Source: Pseudolabrys sp. FHR47 (GTDB lineage: Bacteria; Pseudomonadota; Alphaproteobacteria; Rhizobiales; Xanthobacteraceae). From it: a stretch of DNA of 64,000 nucleotides. This document shows positions 1 to 12,217 of the stretch, piece by piece (position 1 is the stretch's first letter; each line of letters starts with the position of its first letter). Both the position numbers and the translations under genes were made by a program. The DNA lies in assembly GCF_005153485.1 (NCBI RefSeq), contig NZ_CP039740.1:3475001-3539000 (forward strand). The letters are read 5' to 3'. The notes under the pieces are model-generated. The model was not told the DNA's origin, ran no database searches, and worked only from the letters and a program-made list of their open reading frames with translations.

Positions 1-810
1 CGTCCGGCTGCGGAAAACCTGCTGCTACGCGTCAGCGACGGAGCGGCCGCGATGCGTTCCACCGCCGATGCCCTGTTTGAGGCTTCCGACAAGACCGCGC
101 AATGCGCCGACACCGCCGCGCAGGCCTTTAACGAGGCCAGCGCCAATGTCGAAACGGCAGCCATCGCCGCCGAGCAACTGTCGCAGTCTATCGGAGAAAT
201 CAGCCAACAATTGAGCCACGCCAGCTCGATCGTAAAGCTGGCGACCGAGGAAGCGCGCGCCACCGACAACGAGATCGGCCAACTCGCCGACGGCGCACAA
301 AAAATCGGGGACGTAATCAAGCTGATCGGCGACATCGCCGGGCAGACCAACCTGCTGGCGCTCAATGCCACGATCGAAGCGGCGCGTGCCGGCGAAGCGG
401 GCCGCGGCTTTGCCGTCGTGGCATCGGAGGTCAAGTCGCTGGCGGTGCAGACCGCGAAGGCGACCGAAGACATCGCCGGCCATATCCTCGCCGTGCAGAA
501 CTCGACCGGCGGGGCCATCGAGGCGATCCGCAACATCGCCGAGCGCATGGGCGAGATCAATCGATACACCGTGGCGGTGGCCGCCGCGGTCGAGCAGCAG
601 AGCGCGGCGACCGACGAGATTTCGCAGAACGTCGCCGCCGCGGCGCAAGGCTCCGGCCATGTCGTTCAGGTGACCGGCGAAGTGGCGGCGGCCGCCGGCG
701 AGACCCGTGCCTCGGCGGAAATCGTCCGCGCCACCTCACAGAGCGTGGAAGGCGCGGTCGGCAACCTCCGGCTTGAGGTCGAGGACTTCCTCAAGAAGGT
801 GGCGGCGTAG
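1..810 (+). CDS. Methyl-accepting chemotaxis protein, C-terminal signalling part (5' truncated)
   Basis: The reading frame is open from base 1, so the gene starts upstream of the window; 269 residues are visible. They form the cytoplasmic signalling domain of a chemoreceptor, which binds CheA and CheW and sets kinase activity. The hairpin tip is recognisable around positions 310-440, with the motif [18 protein letters not shown] followed by GRGFAVVA. The flanking sequence is Ala/Glu/Gln-rich heptads typical of the antiparallel coiled coil and its methylation helices. No sensor domain, HAMP or membrane segment is visible because these lie upstream. The visible ATG at 52 lies inside the coiled coil and is unlikely to be the start. 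It ends 6 bases from the convergent ppdK stop codon. Confidence 0.93.
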   Translation, partial: RPAAENLLLRVSDGAAAMRSTADALFEASDKTAQCADTAAQAFNEASANVETAAIAAEQLSQSIGEISQQLSHASSIVKLATEEARATDNEIGQLADGAQKIGDVIKLIGDIAGQTNLLALNATIEAARAGEAGRGFAVVASEVKSLAVQTAKATEDIAGHILAVQNSTGGAIEAIRNIAERMGEINRYTVAVAAAVEQQSAATDEISQNVAAAAQGSGHVVQVTGEVAAAAGETRASAEIVRATSQSVEGAVGNLRLEVEDFLKKVAA

Positions 811-816
811 CTCCGC

Positions 817-3651
<2,835 letters not shown>

Positions 3652-3763
3652 CTCGGAGATCTGATCCTGGAACTGGGGAGGGAATGGAACCCGGGGGCCG
3701 TCAAATCACGCCGAATGCTGCAGCGCAAGCCCGTAAAGCCCCGGTACCGACAGGTTTTTAGGC

Positions 3764-3907
3764 CTAGCGGAAGATACCGAGGCCGATCAAGCCGACGATG
3801 ATCAGGTAGGCGGCGACGATATAGTTCAGGAGTCGCGGCATGATCAGGATGAGAATGCCGGCGAGAATGGCGACGATGGGCTGCAAATTGGCGATGCTGA
3901 TGGTCAT
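3764..3907 (-). CDS. DUF3096 family small membrane protein
   Basis: A 47-residue protein made of two hydrophobic stretches: LQPIVAILAGILILIMP and LLNYIVAAYLIIVGLIGLG, separated by a short RLLNY turn. It looks like a tiny two-helix inner-membrane protein. The layout matches the DUF3096 family, whose function is not established. I chose ATG at 3907 because AAGGA lies 8-9 bases upstream and the family begins with MTIS; the much longer upstream open frame reads through a region that looks like structured RNA. It lies between ppdK and glyS on the same strand. The ~450 bases ahead of it hold the candidate RNA described below, which could be its 5' leader. Confidence 0.8.
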   Translation of the reverse strand: MTISIANLQPIVAILAGILILIMPRLLNYIVAAYLIIVGLIGLGIFR

Positions 3908-4089
3908 GGAGGAAAGTCCTTTTTGCGGTGCAGGAGGAACGGAACCTAAAACGGATGAAACCGCGCCGGGTTCCCAATCGTACGGCCATCCACACCTCGT
4001 TGAGACCGGGCGGACGCGCGTCATCGCCCCTGTTCTTGAAGGCCCGGGGCGGCCTGCCGTCCTCTTCCACCCTCGGAAAACGCCGAGGG

Positions 4090-4366
4090 GATGGAGCGCC
4101 GCGAGGCGCCCTTCGTGGATCGCACCTTGGGGGTGCGAGGCATCCCTTGCGAAGGGACACCTGCGCCCCGCGGCGCTCCATCGCGGTGTCTTCACAGTGA
4201 CGGGCCGCGCTTCTGGCGGCTGATCTGCCTTTCAGCAGGTAGCGCTCACCATCAGCAAGCTCCTTGCAGGAGGTCATAGTGCCTCCGGGCGGAGCCCCGT
4301 CGCCGCCCGAGCGCTTGAGGTGCGTTTCCTCAAACCCGCGGGCACCGCGCCCTGTTCCCACTGAAA
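4090..4366 (-). ncRNA. Candidate structured RNA or long structured 5' leader upstream of the DUF3096 gene
   Basis: Read on the minus strand, this stretch has two dense folding domains. Domain 1 (4366-4191) is closed by CAGTG/CACTG (4363-4359 with 4199-4195) and GACGGG/CCCGTC (4301-4296 with 4204-4199), which share one base. It contains hairpins TTGAGG/CCTCAA and CTCC-TGCAA-GGAG, and a three-way element closed by GCTGAT/ATCAGC (4256-4251 with 4224-4219). Domain 2 (4182-4090) is closed by a perfect 14-bp stem (4182-4169 with 4103-4090) around two hairpins (4157-4143 and 4138-4120). Loops are purine-rich (GAAAC, TGAAAG) on this strand only, which fixes orientation. It does not match the M-box, TPP, FMN, SAM-II, cobalamin, RNase P, tmRNA or 6S consensus elements that I know. 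Coding frames through it look spurious. Confidence 0.5.
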
Positions 4367-4469
4367 CGACGCCTCATGACAGCGCCCCCGGCCGGAACAG
4401 GACGAGATTGCTTATAGTCCTGCTAGGAATAATAGGCAAGGACTATTTTCTGGGCGCCCGAGACAAACT

Positions 4470-4621
4470 CCCCTTCCCCTCTCCCCTTGTGGGAGAGGGT
4501 GGCGAACGAACGAAGTGAGTGAGCCGGGAGAGGGGTCGGCATCTCGTCTGGCACTGACCCCTCTCCCGCCTCGCCGCCAAGGCGGCTTGGCACCCTCTCC
4601 CTCAAGGGGAGAGGGGAAGGA
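4470..4621. repeat. Dispersed intergenic palindromic repeat (CCCCTCTCCC type)
   Basis: A long imperfect palindrome. The left end reads CCCCTTCCCCTCTCCCCTTG and the right end is close to its complement (CAAGGGGAGAGGGGAAGG); inner arms GGGAGAGGG and CCCTCTCCC are repeated. A relative with the same plan but different bases lies at 26557-26671. It sits just past the glyS stop codon, so it may also fold into a 3' hairpin for the glyS transcript. Confidence 0.75.
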
Positions 4622-4628
4622 AGAAGAG

Positions 4629-6875
4629 CTACCCCTCGATCCGCGAGAAGTCCGCTACCGCTCGCGTGGCTTCGCGGATTTCATTGAGCAAGGTCAGGCG
4701 GTTGGCGCGCACCGCCTTGTCGTCAGCGTTCACCGTGACCTTGTCGAAGAAGGCATCGACCAGAGGACGGAGCGTAGCCAAGAGCGACATCGCCTCTTGG
4801 AAGTTCTCGTTTTCAATCGCTGCCTTTAAAGGCGAGCTCAAGAACCGAATGTGATGAGCGAGCGCCTTCTCTTCCGCTTCCTTGAGCAGCGCGGCATCGA
4901 CGGCGCCGGCGTAAGACTTGCCGTCCTTCTTCTCCTCGATGCGCAAGATATTCGAGGCGCGCTTGACGCCGGCCAGCAGGTTCTTGCCGTCATCGGTCTC
5001 GAGGAATTGGCCGAGCGCCTCGACACGGCGCACGACCATCAACAGATCGTCCTGGCCTTCAAGGGCGAACACGGCGTCAACGAGATCATGCCGCGCGCCC
5101 TGTTCGCGCAACTGCACCTTGAGACGGTCGGCGAAGAAGGCAATGAGATCGCGCGTCGGCGTGACGAAGGAATGCGCCTCGATCAGCTTCGGCGCGGCGA
5201 CGCTGCGCTCCTTGGCCGAGACCAGCACTTCGAGCTTCATCGCCAGCTCGACATCGGCCGCACCGATGGCGGCGATATCGTCATGGATCGGATGCAGCAC
5301 CGCAAACGCTTGAGCCAAAGCCTCGTCGCGCGCCACCGCGCCGAAGTGACGCCACAGCAGGCGGCGCAGCGGCAAGCGCAACTGATTGTCGATGATGATA
5401 CGGATGAGCCCAAGCGCCGCACGGCGCAGCGCATAGGGGTCTTTCGAGCCGGTCGGCTTTTCATCGATCGACCAGAAGCCGACCAGCGTGTCGATCTTGT
5501 CGGCGAGCGCGACGGCGATCGATACCGGGTCGGATGGCACCAGATCGTCAGGGCCCTTCGGCCGGTAGTGATCCTCGATCGCATGCGCGACCGCTTCGTC
5601 CTCGTTCTGCGCCTCGGCGTAGTAGCGGCCCATCAGGCCCTGCAACTCGGGGAATTCGCCGACCACTTCGGTGAGCAGGTCGGCCTTGCAGAGCTGCGCG
5701 GCGCGCTCGGCCTTGGCCGCATCGGCGCCAACCACGGGCGCAAGCTGCCCGGCGAGCGAAACGATGCGCGCGATGCGTTCGGCCTGGGTGCCGAGCTTCT
5801 CGTGAAACACGATGCTTTCGAATTTCGGCAGCCGATCTTCGAGCTTCGTCCTCAGATCGGTCTCGTAGAAGAACTTGGCATCGGACAAACGCGCGCGGAT
5901 GACGCGCTCATTGCCGGCGACGATCGCCTTGCCGCCATCGGTCGCCTCGATATTGGCGACGAGGATGAATTTATTGACCAGCCTGGCTGACGACGGATCG
6001 CGCAGCACGAAGCATTTCTGGTTGGCGCGGATGGTCGAGCGGATGACTTCGCCCGGAATGTTGAGAAAGTCCTTGTCGAAGGAGCCCATCAGCGGCACCG
6101 GCCATTCGACAAGGCCGGCGACTTCCGCGGTCAGCCCTTCGTCCTCCACCAGTTCGTGGCCCTGCGCGAAAGCGAGGTTCTTCGCATCGGTGCGGATGAT
6201 GTCCATGCGCCGCGCCGGATCGAGCACGACCTTGGCCTTCTCCAGCGACGCGACGTAATCGTCGAAGCGGCGCACTTTGAAAGCGCTCGGCGCCATGAAG
6301 CGATGGCCGCGGGTTTCGTTGCCGCCCTTGATGCCGTCGATGTCGAACGGCAGCACAGTCGGTTCCTCGGTCTCGGGACCGAAGGTGGCGATGATGGAAT
6401 GCAGCGGCCGCACCCAGGTCAGCGCGCCGGGCTTCGCCGAATCCGCGCCCCAGCGCATCGACTTCGGCCACGGGAAAGCGCGCACAATTTCCGGAATCAT
6501 CTCGGCGATCACCTCGACGGCGTCGCGGCCCTTCTTCTCGGTGATGGCGACGTAGAAGTCGCCCTTCTTGTCGGCCTGCACCTTGGCCTGATCGATCGAG
6601 GTGAGGCCCGCGGCCTTCATGAAGCCGGCGATCGCCTGCTCAGGCGCCCCCACTTTCGGGCCTTTGCGCTCTTCCTTGAGGTCGGGCTGGCGCGCCGGCA
6701 CGCCCTGCACGGTCAGCGCCAGGCGCCGCGGCGTGGCGAAGGCCTTGGCGCCCTCATAGACGAGGCCAGCCGCGACCAGCCGGTCGGTGACCATCTTCTT
6801 GAGGTCATCGGCCGCCCGCGCCTGCATCCGCGCGGGGATTTCTTCGGAGAACAATTCGAGCAGAAGGTCGGGCAT
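4629..6875 (-). CDS. glyS: Glycine--tRNA ligase beta subunit
   Basis: The 748-residue beta subunit of the bacterial alpha2beta2 glycyl-tRNA synthetase, which charges tRNA-Gly together with GlyQ. It begins with the family N-terminus [17 protein letters not shown], has the GHRF and RANQKCF motifs typical of GlyS, and ends with a DALR-like anticodon-binding region ([13 protein letters not shown]). Length is normal for the family. I prefer ATG at 6875, since it gives the usual MPDLLLE start; an in-frame TTG lies three codons upstream. It is separated from glyQ by the DUF2207 and LemA genes on the same strand, an unusual interruption of the glyQS pair. Confidence 0.96.
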   Translation of the reverse strand: MPDLLLELFSEEIPARMQARAADDLKKMVTDRLVAAGLVYEGAKAFATPRRLALTVQGVPARQPDLKEERKGPKVGAPEQAIAGFMKAAGLTSIDQAKVQADKKGDFYVAITEKKGRDAVEVIAEMIPEIVRAFPWPKSMRWGADSAKPGALTWVRPLHSIIATFGPETEEPTVLPFDIDGIKGGNETRGHRFMAPSAFKVRRFDDYVASLEKAKVVLDPARRMDIIRTDAKNLAFAQGHELVEDEGLTAEVAGLVEWPVPLMGSFDKDFLNIPGEVIRSTIRANQKCFVLRDPSSARLVNKFILVANIEATDGGKAIVAGNERVIRARLSDAKFFYETDLRTKLEDRLPKFESIVFHEKLGTQAERIARIVSLAGQLAPVVGADAAKAERAAQLCKADLLTEVVGEFPELQGLMGRYYAEAQNEDEAVAHAIEDHYRPKGPDDLVPSDPVSIAVALADKIDTLVGFWSIDEKPTGSKDPYALRRAALGLIRIIIDNQLRLPLRRLLWRHFGAVARDEALAQAFAVLHPIHDDIAAIGAADVELAMKLEVLVSAKERSVAAPKLIEAHSFVTPTRDLIAFFADRLKVQLREQGARHDLVDAVFALEGQDDLLMVVRRVEALGQFLETDDGKNLLAGVKRASNILRIEEKKDGKSYAGAVDAALLKEAEEKALAHHIRFLSSPLKAAIENENFQEAMSLLATLRPLVDAFFDKVTVNADDKAVRANRLTLLNEIREATRAVADFSRIEG

Positions 6876-6945
6876 GGCGATCAATTCAAGGGGGGAATGC
6901 GCGGCGACTGCCTAGCAAGTGCGGCCGCTGATGTCACCCGGGGCG

Positions 6946-8928
6946 CTACCAGCCGCCGCCCCCGCCGCCACCGCCGCCGCCGCCCGATCCCCCGCCGCCG
7001 CCTGAAAAACCGGATGAGCCGGACGACGCCGGCACGGCGCTGGCGAGCGCGCTGGAGACGCTGCCGACGGTCGCGGCCACGGCGCTGCCGAAGGCCGCCC
7101 CGGACCAGTTCGTGCCGCCGCTGCCCCAGCCCGGCCGATAATGCGTCATGGGATCGGGCTCATCGGGGTGCGCCCGGCGCAAAGCGGCCGCGAAGGCGTC
7201 CGACCATGGCTTTTCCACATAGAGCGCGACCGCGTAAGGCAGCAGCGCCTCAAAACGCTCGGCAGTAATTTCCGGCGCCTGCATGTTGAGCCGGTCGGCC
7301 TCTGCGGTTTCGAGATAGAGCTTGAGCCCTGCGAGCTGATCCATGATCGGACGCCCGAGCTCGGTCGGCGCCCGCAACAGGTAAAAGAACAAACCATTGA
7401 GCGCGGTGAAAGCCGACAGCAGCACGAAAGAAAACGGATAGGCCGCGATGAAGGCGCCGATCGCCGGCAAGGCCTCGCCGATCTCACCCGGAATGACTGA
7501 CCGCAAAACGTTAGCTGCCAAAGACACCATGATGCCGAGGACGGCGAGCGACATCACGGTTCGAATGAGAACGTGGCTGCGGCCGCCGCCAAACAGCGCC
7601 ATCGTCACCGGCACGATGAACATGCCCAGAAAGAAACTGCCGAACGCCAGCAAGGCGAGGACGCCGATGTCATCGTCCTGCAAACCGCCGATAATCAGCA
7701 CGCCGATGATGACCGCGACCGTCATCGCGATCCCAGCGATCGCATAGCCGAGATTGCGGCGGAAAAAGCGATCCTTGCTCTCACTTTCGATCTTGCTGAC
7801 GAACAGGTTGCCGGCCTTGGCGACGGCGGTCCCATGCGCCTTGTCGATCACGGCGCTGACGCCCTGCCCTTTCACCCAGTCGAGGATGACCTGCTCGCCC
7901 GGCGGCAGTGTCGTTCCCGCCGGTGCATCGGCCTTGAATTTCAGGATGAGCTTGTCGTCGTTCTGGTCGAAGGTGATGAGCCCACGCACCGCGAGCGACA
8001 AAGCAGCGGCCGTGAAAGCGCGCCAGCGATTGCGGCCGAAGCCCCATCTGTCGATGTAATTGGCGAGCGCGGGCGACACACCTTGCGGCGGATAAAACAG
8101 CGGAATGATGACGCCGCCGCGCGGATCGCGGCCGACCGCACGCCACGCCATCACGTAATAGATCAGCACCGCCAGAAAGCCGGCACCGCTCAGAATCCAG
8201 TGCCGGTTGTCGTAGAACAGATACCAGAGCTCCGCATCGCGGCCCGGCGGCGCCACGGCACCGTCGGGGAGCGCGGCGACAACGGTGAGACCTTCGCCCG
8301 CGTTTAACACGCGGGTCGTCGCAACCGTCAAGACGCCGGCATTGTCGATCTGGCCGCGCCAGTCCTTGCCGAACTCACCGCGCGGGCCCGTATAGGCGGT
8401 CCATTTTGCCGGCCGCGCACCACCGGACAGCTCCAGCCGGTAGGTCGCGGAGAGAATCGGAAAATTCCAGAAATTGCCGGTGACATTCCAGTTCAGCTCG
8501 GGCTGGCCATCGAACCACCGCACCTGGCGGCCGGTCTTGTAACGAAAGACATAAGTATGCTCGCCGGTCGAAAGCAGCACATCCTTGTCGCCGGCATAGA
8601 TGCGGACGAAGCGCTGCTTGCGTTCGGTGAAGTGCGGTTCGGGCTTGCCGTCGCGGGTGACATCCAGCAATTGAAACTCGACCTCGCGTTCGCGGCCGGC
8701 CGCATCCGTGAAGGTCATCGGGAAATCGCGATAAATGCCACGCCGGATGTTGCGGCCCTCCGCACGCACGCGCACGGTTTCGGTAACGGTCAGCGTGCCG
8801 TCCTTGGCGAGCTGCACGATCGAGTCGAATTTCTGGATGACTTCGGCGGCGAAACTCGCCCCGGCCATCGCCAAGGACGCGACCAGCGCCAGCGCACCGG
8901 CCGCCGCGATGGCGCGGAGCCACCTCAT
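6946..8928 (-). CDS. DUF2207 membrane protein with poly-glycine tail
   Basis: A 660-residue exported membrane protein. Residues 1-27 form a signal peptide ending at SFA-AEV. The extracytoplasmic N-terminal DUF2207 domain follows (VRRxIYRDFP-type motif, here NIRRGIYRDFP). Transmembrane segments lie at about 240-262, around 395-460 and 465-515, and the C-terminus is a low-complexity Gly run ending in Trp. Proteins of this kind often occur next to LemA, and here the start overlaps the lemA stop codon by 4 bases (ATGA), so the two are translationally coupled. The molecular function is not known. The tail is encoded by a CCG/CCGCCG-rich stretch at 6952-7010 that could vary by slippage. Confidence 0.88.
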   Translation of the reverse strand: MRWLRAIAAAGALALVASLAMAGASFAAEVIQKFDSIVQLAKDGTLTVTETVRVRAEGRNIRRGIYRDFPMTFTDAAGREREVEFQLLDVTRDGKPEPHFTERKQRFVRIYAGDKDVLLSTGEHTYVFRYKTGRQVRWFDGQPELNWNVTGNFWNFPILSATYRLELSGGARPAKWTAYTGPRGEFGKDWRGQIDNAGVLTVATTRVLNAGEGLTVVAALPDGAVAPPGRDAELWYLFYDNRHWILSGAGFLAVLIYYVMAWRAVGRDPRGGVIIPLFYPPQGVSPALANYIDRWGFGRNRWRAFTAAALSLAVRGLITFDQNDDKLILKFKADAPAGTTLPPGEQVILDWVKGQGVSAVIDKAHGTAVAKAGNLFVSKIESESKDRFFRRNLGYAIAGIAMTVAVIIGVLIIGGLQDDDIGVLALLAFGSFFLGMFIVPVTMALFGGGRSHVLIRTVMSLAVLGIMVSLAANVLRSVIPGEIGEALPAIGAFIAAYPFSFVLLSAFTALNGLFFYLLRAPTELGRPIMDQLAGLKLYLETAEADRLNMQAPEITAERFEALLPYAVALYVEKPWSDAFAAALRRAHPDEPDPMTHYRPGWGSGGTNWSGAAFGSAVAATVGSVSSALASAVPASSGSSGFSGGGGGSGGGGGGGGGGGW

Positions 8929-9494
8929 GACCGCGTGCCCAGCGCAACCTGCGGCGCCGCGCGCTCGGCGTCGTTGCCGATCTCAAAGAACGGCCTTTCG
9001 CCGAAGCCGAACAGGCCGGCGACGACATTCGACGGGAACGACTGCACCAGCACATTCTGGTTGCGCACCGCGCCGTTGTAATAGCGCCGCGCCATCTGCA
9101 ATTCGTTCTCCAGCGTCGCGAGTTGCTGCTGCAGGTCCAGGAAATTGCGGCTGGCTTTGAGGTCGGGATAGTTCTCGGCGAGCGCCATCAGCTTGCCGAG
9201 CGCCAGTGTGAGCGCGCCTTCGGTCTGCGCGCGACCGGTAATGTCGTCGCGCGGCAGCGCGCCCGCCTGGCTGCGCAGCCTGATGACATCTTCGAGCACG
9301 CCGCGTTCGTGCGCGGCGTAACCCTTCACGGTCTCGACGAGATTCGGCACCAGTTCGGCGCGGCGCTTGAGCTGCACATCAATGCCGCTCCACGCCTCGT
9401 TCGCCATCTGGCGCGCGCGCACCAGCCGGTTGAAGAGAACGATGGCCGCGATGGCGGCGGCCGCGACGGCGGTGAGGATGATCCAGGTGAGCAT
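8925..9494 (-). CDS. LemA family protein (paralogue 1)
   Basis: A 189-residue LemA protein: one N-terminal membrane helix (residues 2-22) followed by an alpha-helical domain. Family motifs visible are NEAWSGIDVQLKRRAELVPNL and ENYPDLKASRNF, plus ARRYYNGAVRNQN near the C-terminus. The function of LemA is unsettled; family members are linked to envelope stress and membrane proteases. It overlaps the DUF2207 gene by 4 bases and is read together with it. A second copy (46201-46764) is paired with an M48 protease instead. Confidence 0.92.
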   Translation of the reverse strand: MLTWIILTAVAAAAIAAIVLFNRLVRARQMANEAWSGIDVQLKRRAELVPNLVETVKGYAAHERGVLEDVIRLRSQAGALPRDDITGRAQTEGALTLALGKLMALAENYPDLKASRNFLDLQQQLATLENELQMARRYYNGAVRNQNVLVQSFPSNVVAGLFGFGERPFFEIGNDAERAAPQVALGTRS

Positions 9495-9619
9495 GGCCGT
9501 TTCTCTTCACCCTCCCCTAAAACGATCGGAAGTGGAGTCCAGTGCCATCATGATCGTCTCGCCAACACCGTCTGTGTTGCCGATCACATCATCTCGATAG
9601 CTTACAGCGTTGAGAAGCT

Positions 9620-10549
9620 CTAGCCAGCCCCGCCGGCTTCGGTCATCAGCCACGCTTCGCCGCAGGCCTTGGCGAGTTCGCGCACGCGCAGAATGTAGCT
9701 CTGCCGTTCGGTGACCGAGATCACGCCGCGGGCGTCGAGCAGATTGAAGACGTGCGAGGCCTTGATGCACTGGTCGTAGGCCGGCAGCGCCATCGCATGC
9801 TTCGAACGATCGTCGTTGTAACCGGCGTCGAGATACTTCTTGCAGGCTTGCTCGGCCATCTTGAACTGCTCGAACAGCATGCCAGTGTCGGCGACTTCGA
9901 AATTGTGTTTGGAATATTCGCGCTCGGCCTGCAGGAAGACGTCGCCGTAGGTGACCTTCCTGTCGCCGTCGAGACCGTTGAAATTCAGATCATAGACGCG
10001 GTCGACGCCCTGCACATACATGGCGAGGCGTTCGAGACCGTAAGTGAGTTCGCCGGCGACCGGCGCGCATTCGACGCCGGCGACTTGCTGAAAGTAGGTG
10101 AACTGCGACACTTCCATGCCGTCGCACCAACATTCCCAGCCGAGACCCCAGGCCCCTAACGTCGGGCTTTCCCAGTCGTCCTCGACGAAACGGATGTCGT
10201 GCAGATCGGACGCGATGCCGATCACCTTGAGCGAGTCGAGATAGAGCTGCTGGATGTTCGGCGGCGACGGCTTCAGGATCACCTGGAATTGGTAGTAGTG
10301 CTGCAGCCGGTTCGGGTTCTCGCCATAGCGGCCGTCCTTCGGCCGGCGCGAGGGCTGCACATAGGCGGCGTTCCAGGGCTTGGGCCCGAGCGCGCGCAAG
10401 GTGGTGGCCGGGTGAAAGGTGCCGGCGCCGACTTCCATGTCGTAGGGCTGGAGAATGACGCAGCCCTGCCCCGCCCAGAACTGCTGCAGCGCCAGGATCA
10501 GGCCCTGAAACGAGCGCGACGGATCGAGATTGGCTGGCGCGGCGGACAT
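9620..10549 (-). CDS. glyQ: Glycine--tRNA ligase alpha subunit
   Basis: The 309-residue catalytic alpha subunit of bacterial glycyl-tRNA synthetase. Diagnostic stretches are [54 protein letters not shown] and [13 protein letters not shown], all class II synthetase motifs of GlyQ. I chose ATG at 10549 because it places the conserved SFQGL close to the N-terminus; upstream in-frame codons add 29 unrelated residues. It works with GlyS, whose gene follows after the LemA/DUF2207 insert. A gap of 125 bases separates it from lemA, so the downstream pair may have its own promoter. Confidence 0.96.
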   Translation of the reverse strand: MSAAPANLDPSRSFQGLILALQQFWAGQGCVILQPYDMEVGAGTFHPATTLRALGPKPWNAAYVQPSRRPKDGRYGENPNRLQHYYQFQVILKPSPPNIQQLYLDSLKVIGIASDLHDIRFVEDDWESPTLGAWGLGWECWCDGMEVSQFTYFQQVAGVECAPVAGELTYGLERLAMYVQGVDRVYDLNFNGLDGDRKVTYGDVFLQAEREYSKHNFEVADTGMLFEQFKMAEQACKKYLDAGYNDDRSKHAMALPAYDQCIKASHVFNLLDARGVISVTERQSYILRVRELAKACGEAWLMTEAGGAG

Positions 10550-10701
10550 GGAACGTTCGGCTCGGACGGTCGTTTTGTTACTGATTTTAAAGGCTAATGG
10601 CGGCCGGACCCTATCGGCGGCCCCCGGGTGGGTCAAGTCGAGACACTTGTAACGATCGACTTTAGGCGATCTTGAAACTGAAGCGTTAAAAACCCAGTTA
10701 G

Positions 10702-10815
10702 ATGGCGGGCAAGAGAACAGGGAATAGAATGTTGGCGTTTCAGCTCATTGGAATGGGACTGTTGGCGCTGTTTCTGGGTGCTCTTGTGACAGGCGATCAC
10801 CGCACGGCTCGTTAG
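10702..10815 (+). CDS. Possible 37-residue single-pass membrane protein
   Basis: A short frame between glyQ and the 67-residue protein. It starts MAGKRTGNR, has a hydrophobic segment [15 protein letters not shown], and ends in TGDHRTAR. An internal ATG at 10729 would give 28 residues. The basic N-terminus, single helix and charged C-terminus are what a small membrane protein would look like. However, the ribosome binding site is weak (AGAGAACAGGGA ahead of 10729) and I recognise no family. It is too short to be supported by length alone. Confidence 0.3.
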   Translation: MAGKRTGNRMLAFQLIGMGLLALFLGALVTGDHRTAR

Positions 10816-10849
10816 CCGGGCCGCGCTTACCCTTATCCTCAATCGACCC

Positions 10850-11053
10850 TTAAAGTCGGTACTCGCCGGTCGCGGGATCGCGCCGCAGCGTCGGCCGTGC
10901 TTCGCGATCGGTGACGCGCACCCGCACGCGGCGCTGCGCCTCGAGTTCGTCGTTGATGCGGCGAGCTTCCTTCACCGCCCATTGCACGACCATAGCGCCG
11001 CCCATGGCGGCAAGCGTCCACTTCACCAGAGGCGAAAACAGAATCGCGGGCAT
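10850..11053 (-). CDS. Conserved-looking small hypothetical protein, one membrane helix
   Basis: A 67-residue protein with a hydrophobic segment at residues 6-27 (SPLVKWTLAAMGGAMVVQW), a charged helix (KEARRINDELEAQRRVR), and a C-terminus LRRDPATGEYRL. ATG at 11053 is preceded by AAGGAG at a 6-base spacing, which is a strong reason for this start over the longer frame. It is downstream of the S49 peptidase on the same strand (77-base gap), so the two may be cotranscribed. I do not recognise the family. Confidence 0.75.
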   Translation of the reverse strand: MPAILFSPLVKWTLAAMGGAMVVQWAVKEARRINDELEAQRRVRVRVTDREARPTLRRDPATGEYRL

Positions 11054-11129
11054 GTCGGCTCCTTGCGTCAGTGCGGGGATGGTCCCGATCAATCTGGGCG
11101 ATTTCGCGACGGAAAGCGCCCCGCAACAT

Positions 11130-12011
11130 TTACAATCCGTAACGCGACCATAAGGCGCGCTCTTCCAGCGCGGTGAGGACATCGTCGGCGAAACCGCCGC
11201 GGCCGCGCACCATGTCGGACAAGCGCGCGCCCATCAGCCGGCGGCCGAGGAAGCCGCGCTCGGTGGCGATGACCGGCGTGCGCACCTTGTCGCCATAGCG
11301 CTCGCGCAAAACCGATCGCAGTTCGCCGCGGCCATCGGCGAGGCCGAGATCGATGGCCTTGTCGGCGGTCCAGAACTCACCGGAGAACAACACCTTGTCG
11401 TCGCCTTTGAGCTTGGTCCCGCGGCGCTTCTTCACCAGCTCGATGAAGCGGGCATGGATGTCGGCCTGGATCGCCTTGATGCGCGCAACGTCTTCGGGAT
11501 TTTCCTCGCGGAACGGATCGAGCATCGCCTTGCGCTCGCCGGCCGTATAGATGCGCCGCTCGACGCCAATCTTCTTCATCAGTTCCTGAAATCCGAAGGA
11601 GCCGCCGATGACGCCGATCGAGCCGACGATCGAGTAGTCGTCGCAGATGATCTCGTCCGCGGCACAGGCCAGCATGTAGCCGCCCGAGGCGCCGGCATCC
11701 TCGATGAAGGCCAGCACCGGGATGTCCTTTTCCTCGGCGAGCTGGCGGATGCGGCGGAAGATCAGGTGCGACTGGGTCGGCGAGCCGCCCGGCGAATTGA
11801 TCACCAGTGCGACGGCACGCGCGCGGGGCACCGCAAAGGCGCGGTCGAGCGTGCGCGTCAGCCCCGCCAGGGTCAGGCCCGGCCGCAGCGGCGTGGTCAC
11901 ACCGATCATACCGGACAGCCGAACCACCGGCACGACAGGGATGTCCGAGCGGAACCGCGCCGGGATCAGGGCGTTGAGGGGCGCGAGCAGGGTTTCGACG
12001 AGCGAGGCCAT
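11130..12011 (-). CDS. S49 family serine peptidase (SppA/SohB-like)
   Basis: A 293-residue Clp-fold peptidase that would cut membrane-embedded peptides such as cleaved signal peptides. The catalytic pair is visible: Ser in ASGGYMLACAADEI (about S109) and Lys in TAGERKAMLDPF (about K161), the Ser-Lys dyad of S49. The substrate-binding strand INSPGGSP lies at residues 71-78. It has a single S49 domain, like SppA of Bacillus or SohB rather than the double-domain E. coli SppA. I chose ATG at 12011; the frame extends to a TTG at 12107 but the added residues look non-homologous. No clear N-terminal membrane anchor is visible. Confidence 0.88.
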   Translation of the reverse strand: MASLVETLLAPLNALIPARFRSDIPVVPVVRLSGMIGVTTPLRPGLTLAGLTRTLDRAFAVPRARAVALVINSPGGSPTQSHLIFRRIRQLAEEKDIPVLAFIEDAGASGGYMLACAADEIICDDYSIVGSIGVIGGSFGFQELMKKIGVERRIYTAGERKAMLDPFREENPEDVARIKAIQADIHARFIELVKKRRGTKLKGDDKVLFSGEFWTADKAIDLGLADGRGELRSVLRERYGDKVRTPVIATERGFLGRRLMGARLSDMVRGRGGFADDVLTALEERALWSRYGL

Positions 12012-12217
12012 GGCCTGAGTTAGTCGGTCCAGGGCCGCCTCGTCAAAGATGGCGCGGCCGGGTGACCGGTATCCGAATAGGTGCAGCGCAGCAAACGGCC
12101 GCAGCAACCCAGGCGGATATCACAAAAACTTGCACTTTATTTACGATATGATGATTTGTGCACTGCAGTAGGCGACCCTATCTTGGCTGTGTTCGGGGGA
12201 GAACAAGGAAGCGACAA

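Larger units (their letters stand above)
3908..4628. other. Intergenic region DUF3096-glyS (no protein gene seen)
   Basis: This 720-base gap holds three things: a leader with no clear feature (3908-4089), the structured RNA candidate (4090-4366) and a dispersed palindromic repeat (4470-4621). Several open frames cross it in multiple reading frames, but none has a good ribosome binding site or a protein-like composition. They are Arg/Pro/Gly-rich, as expected of shadow translation of GC-rich stem-loops. Confidence 0.6.
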
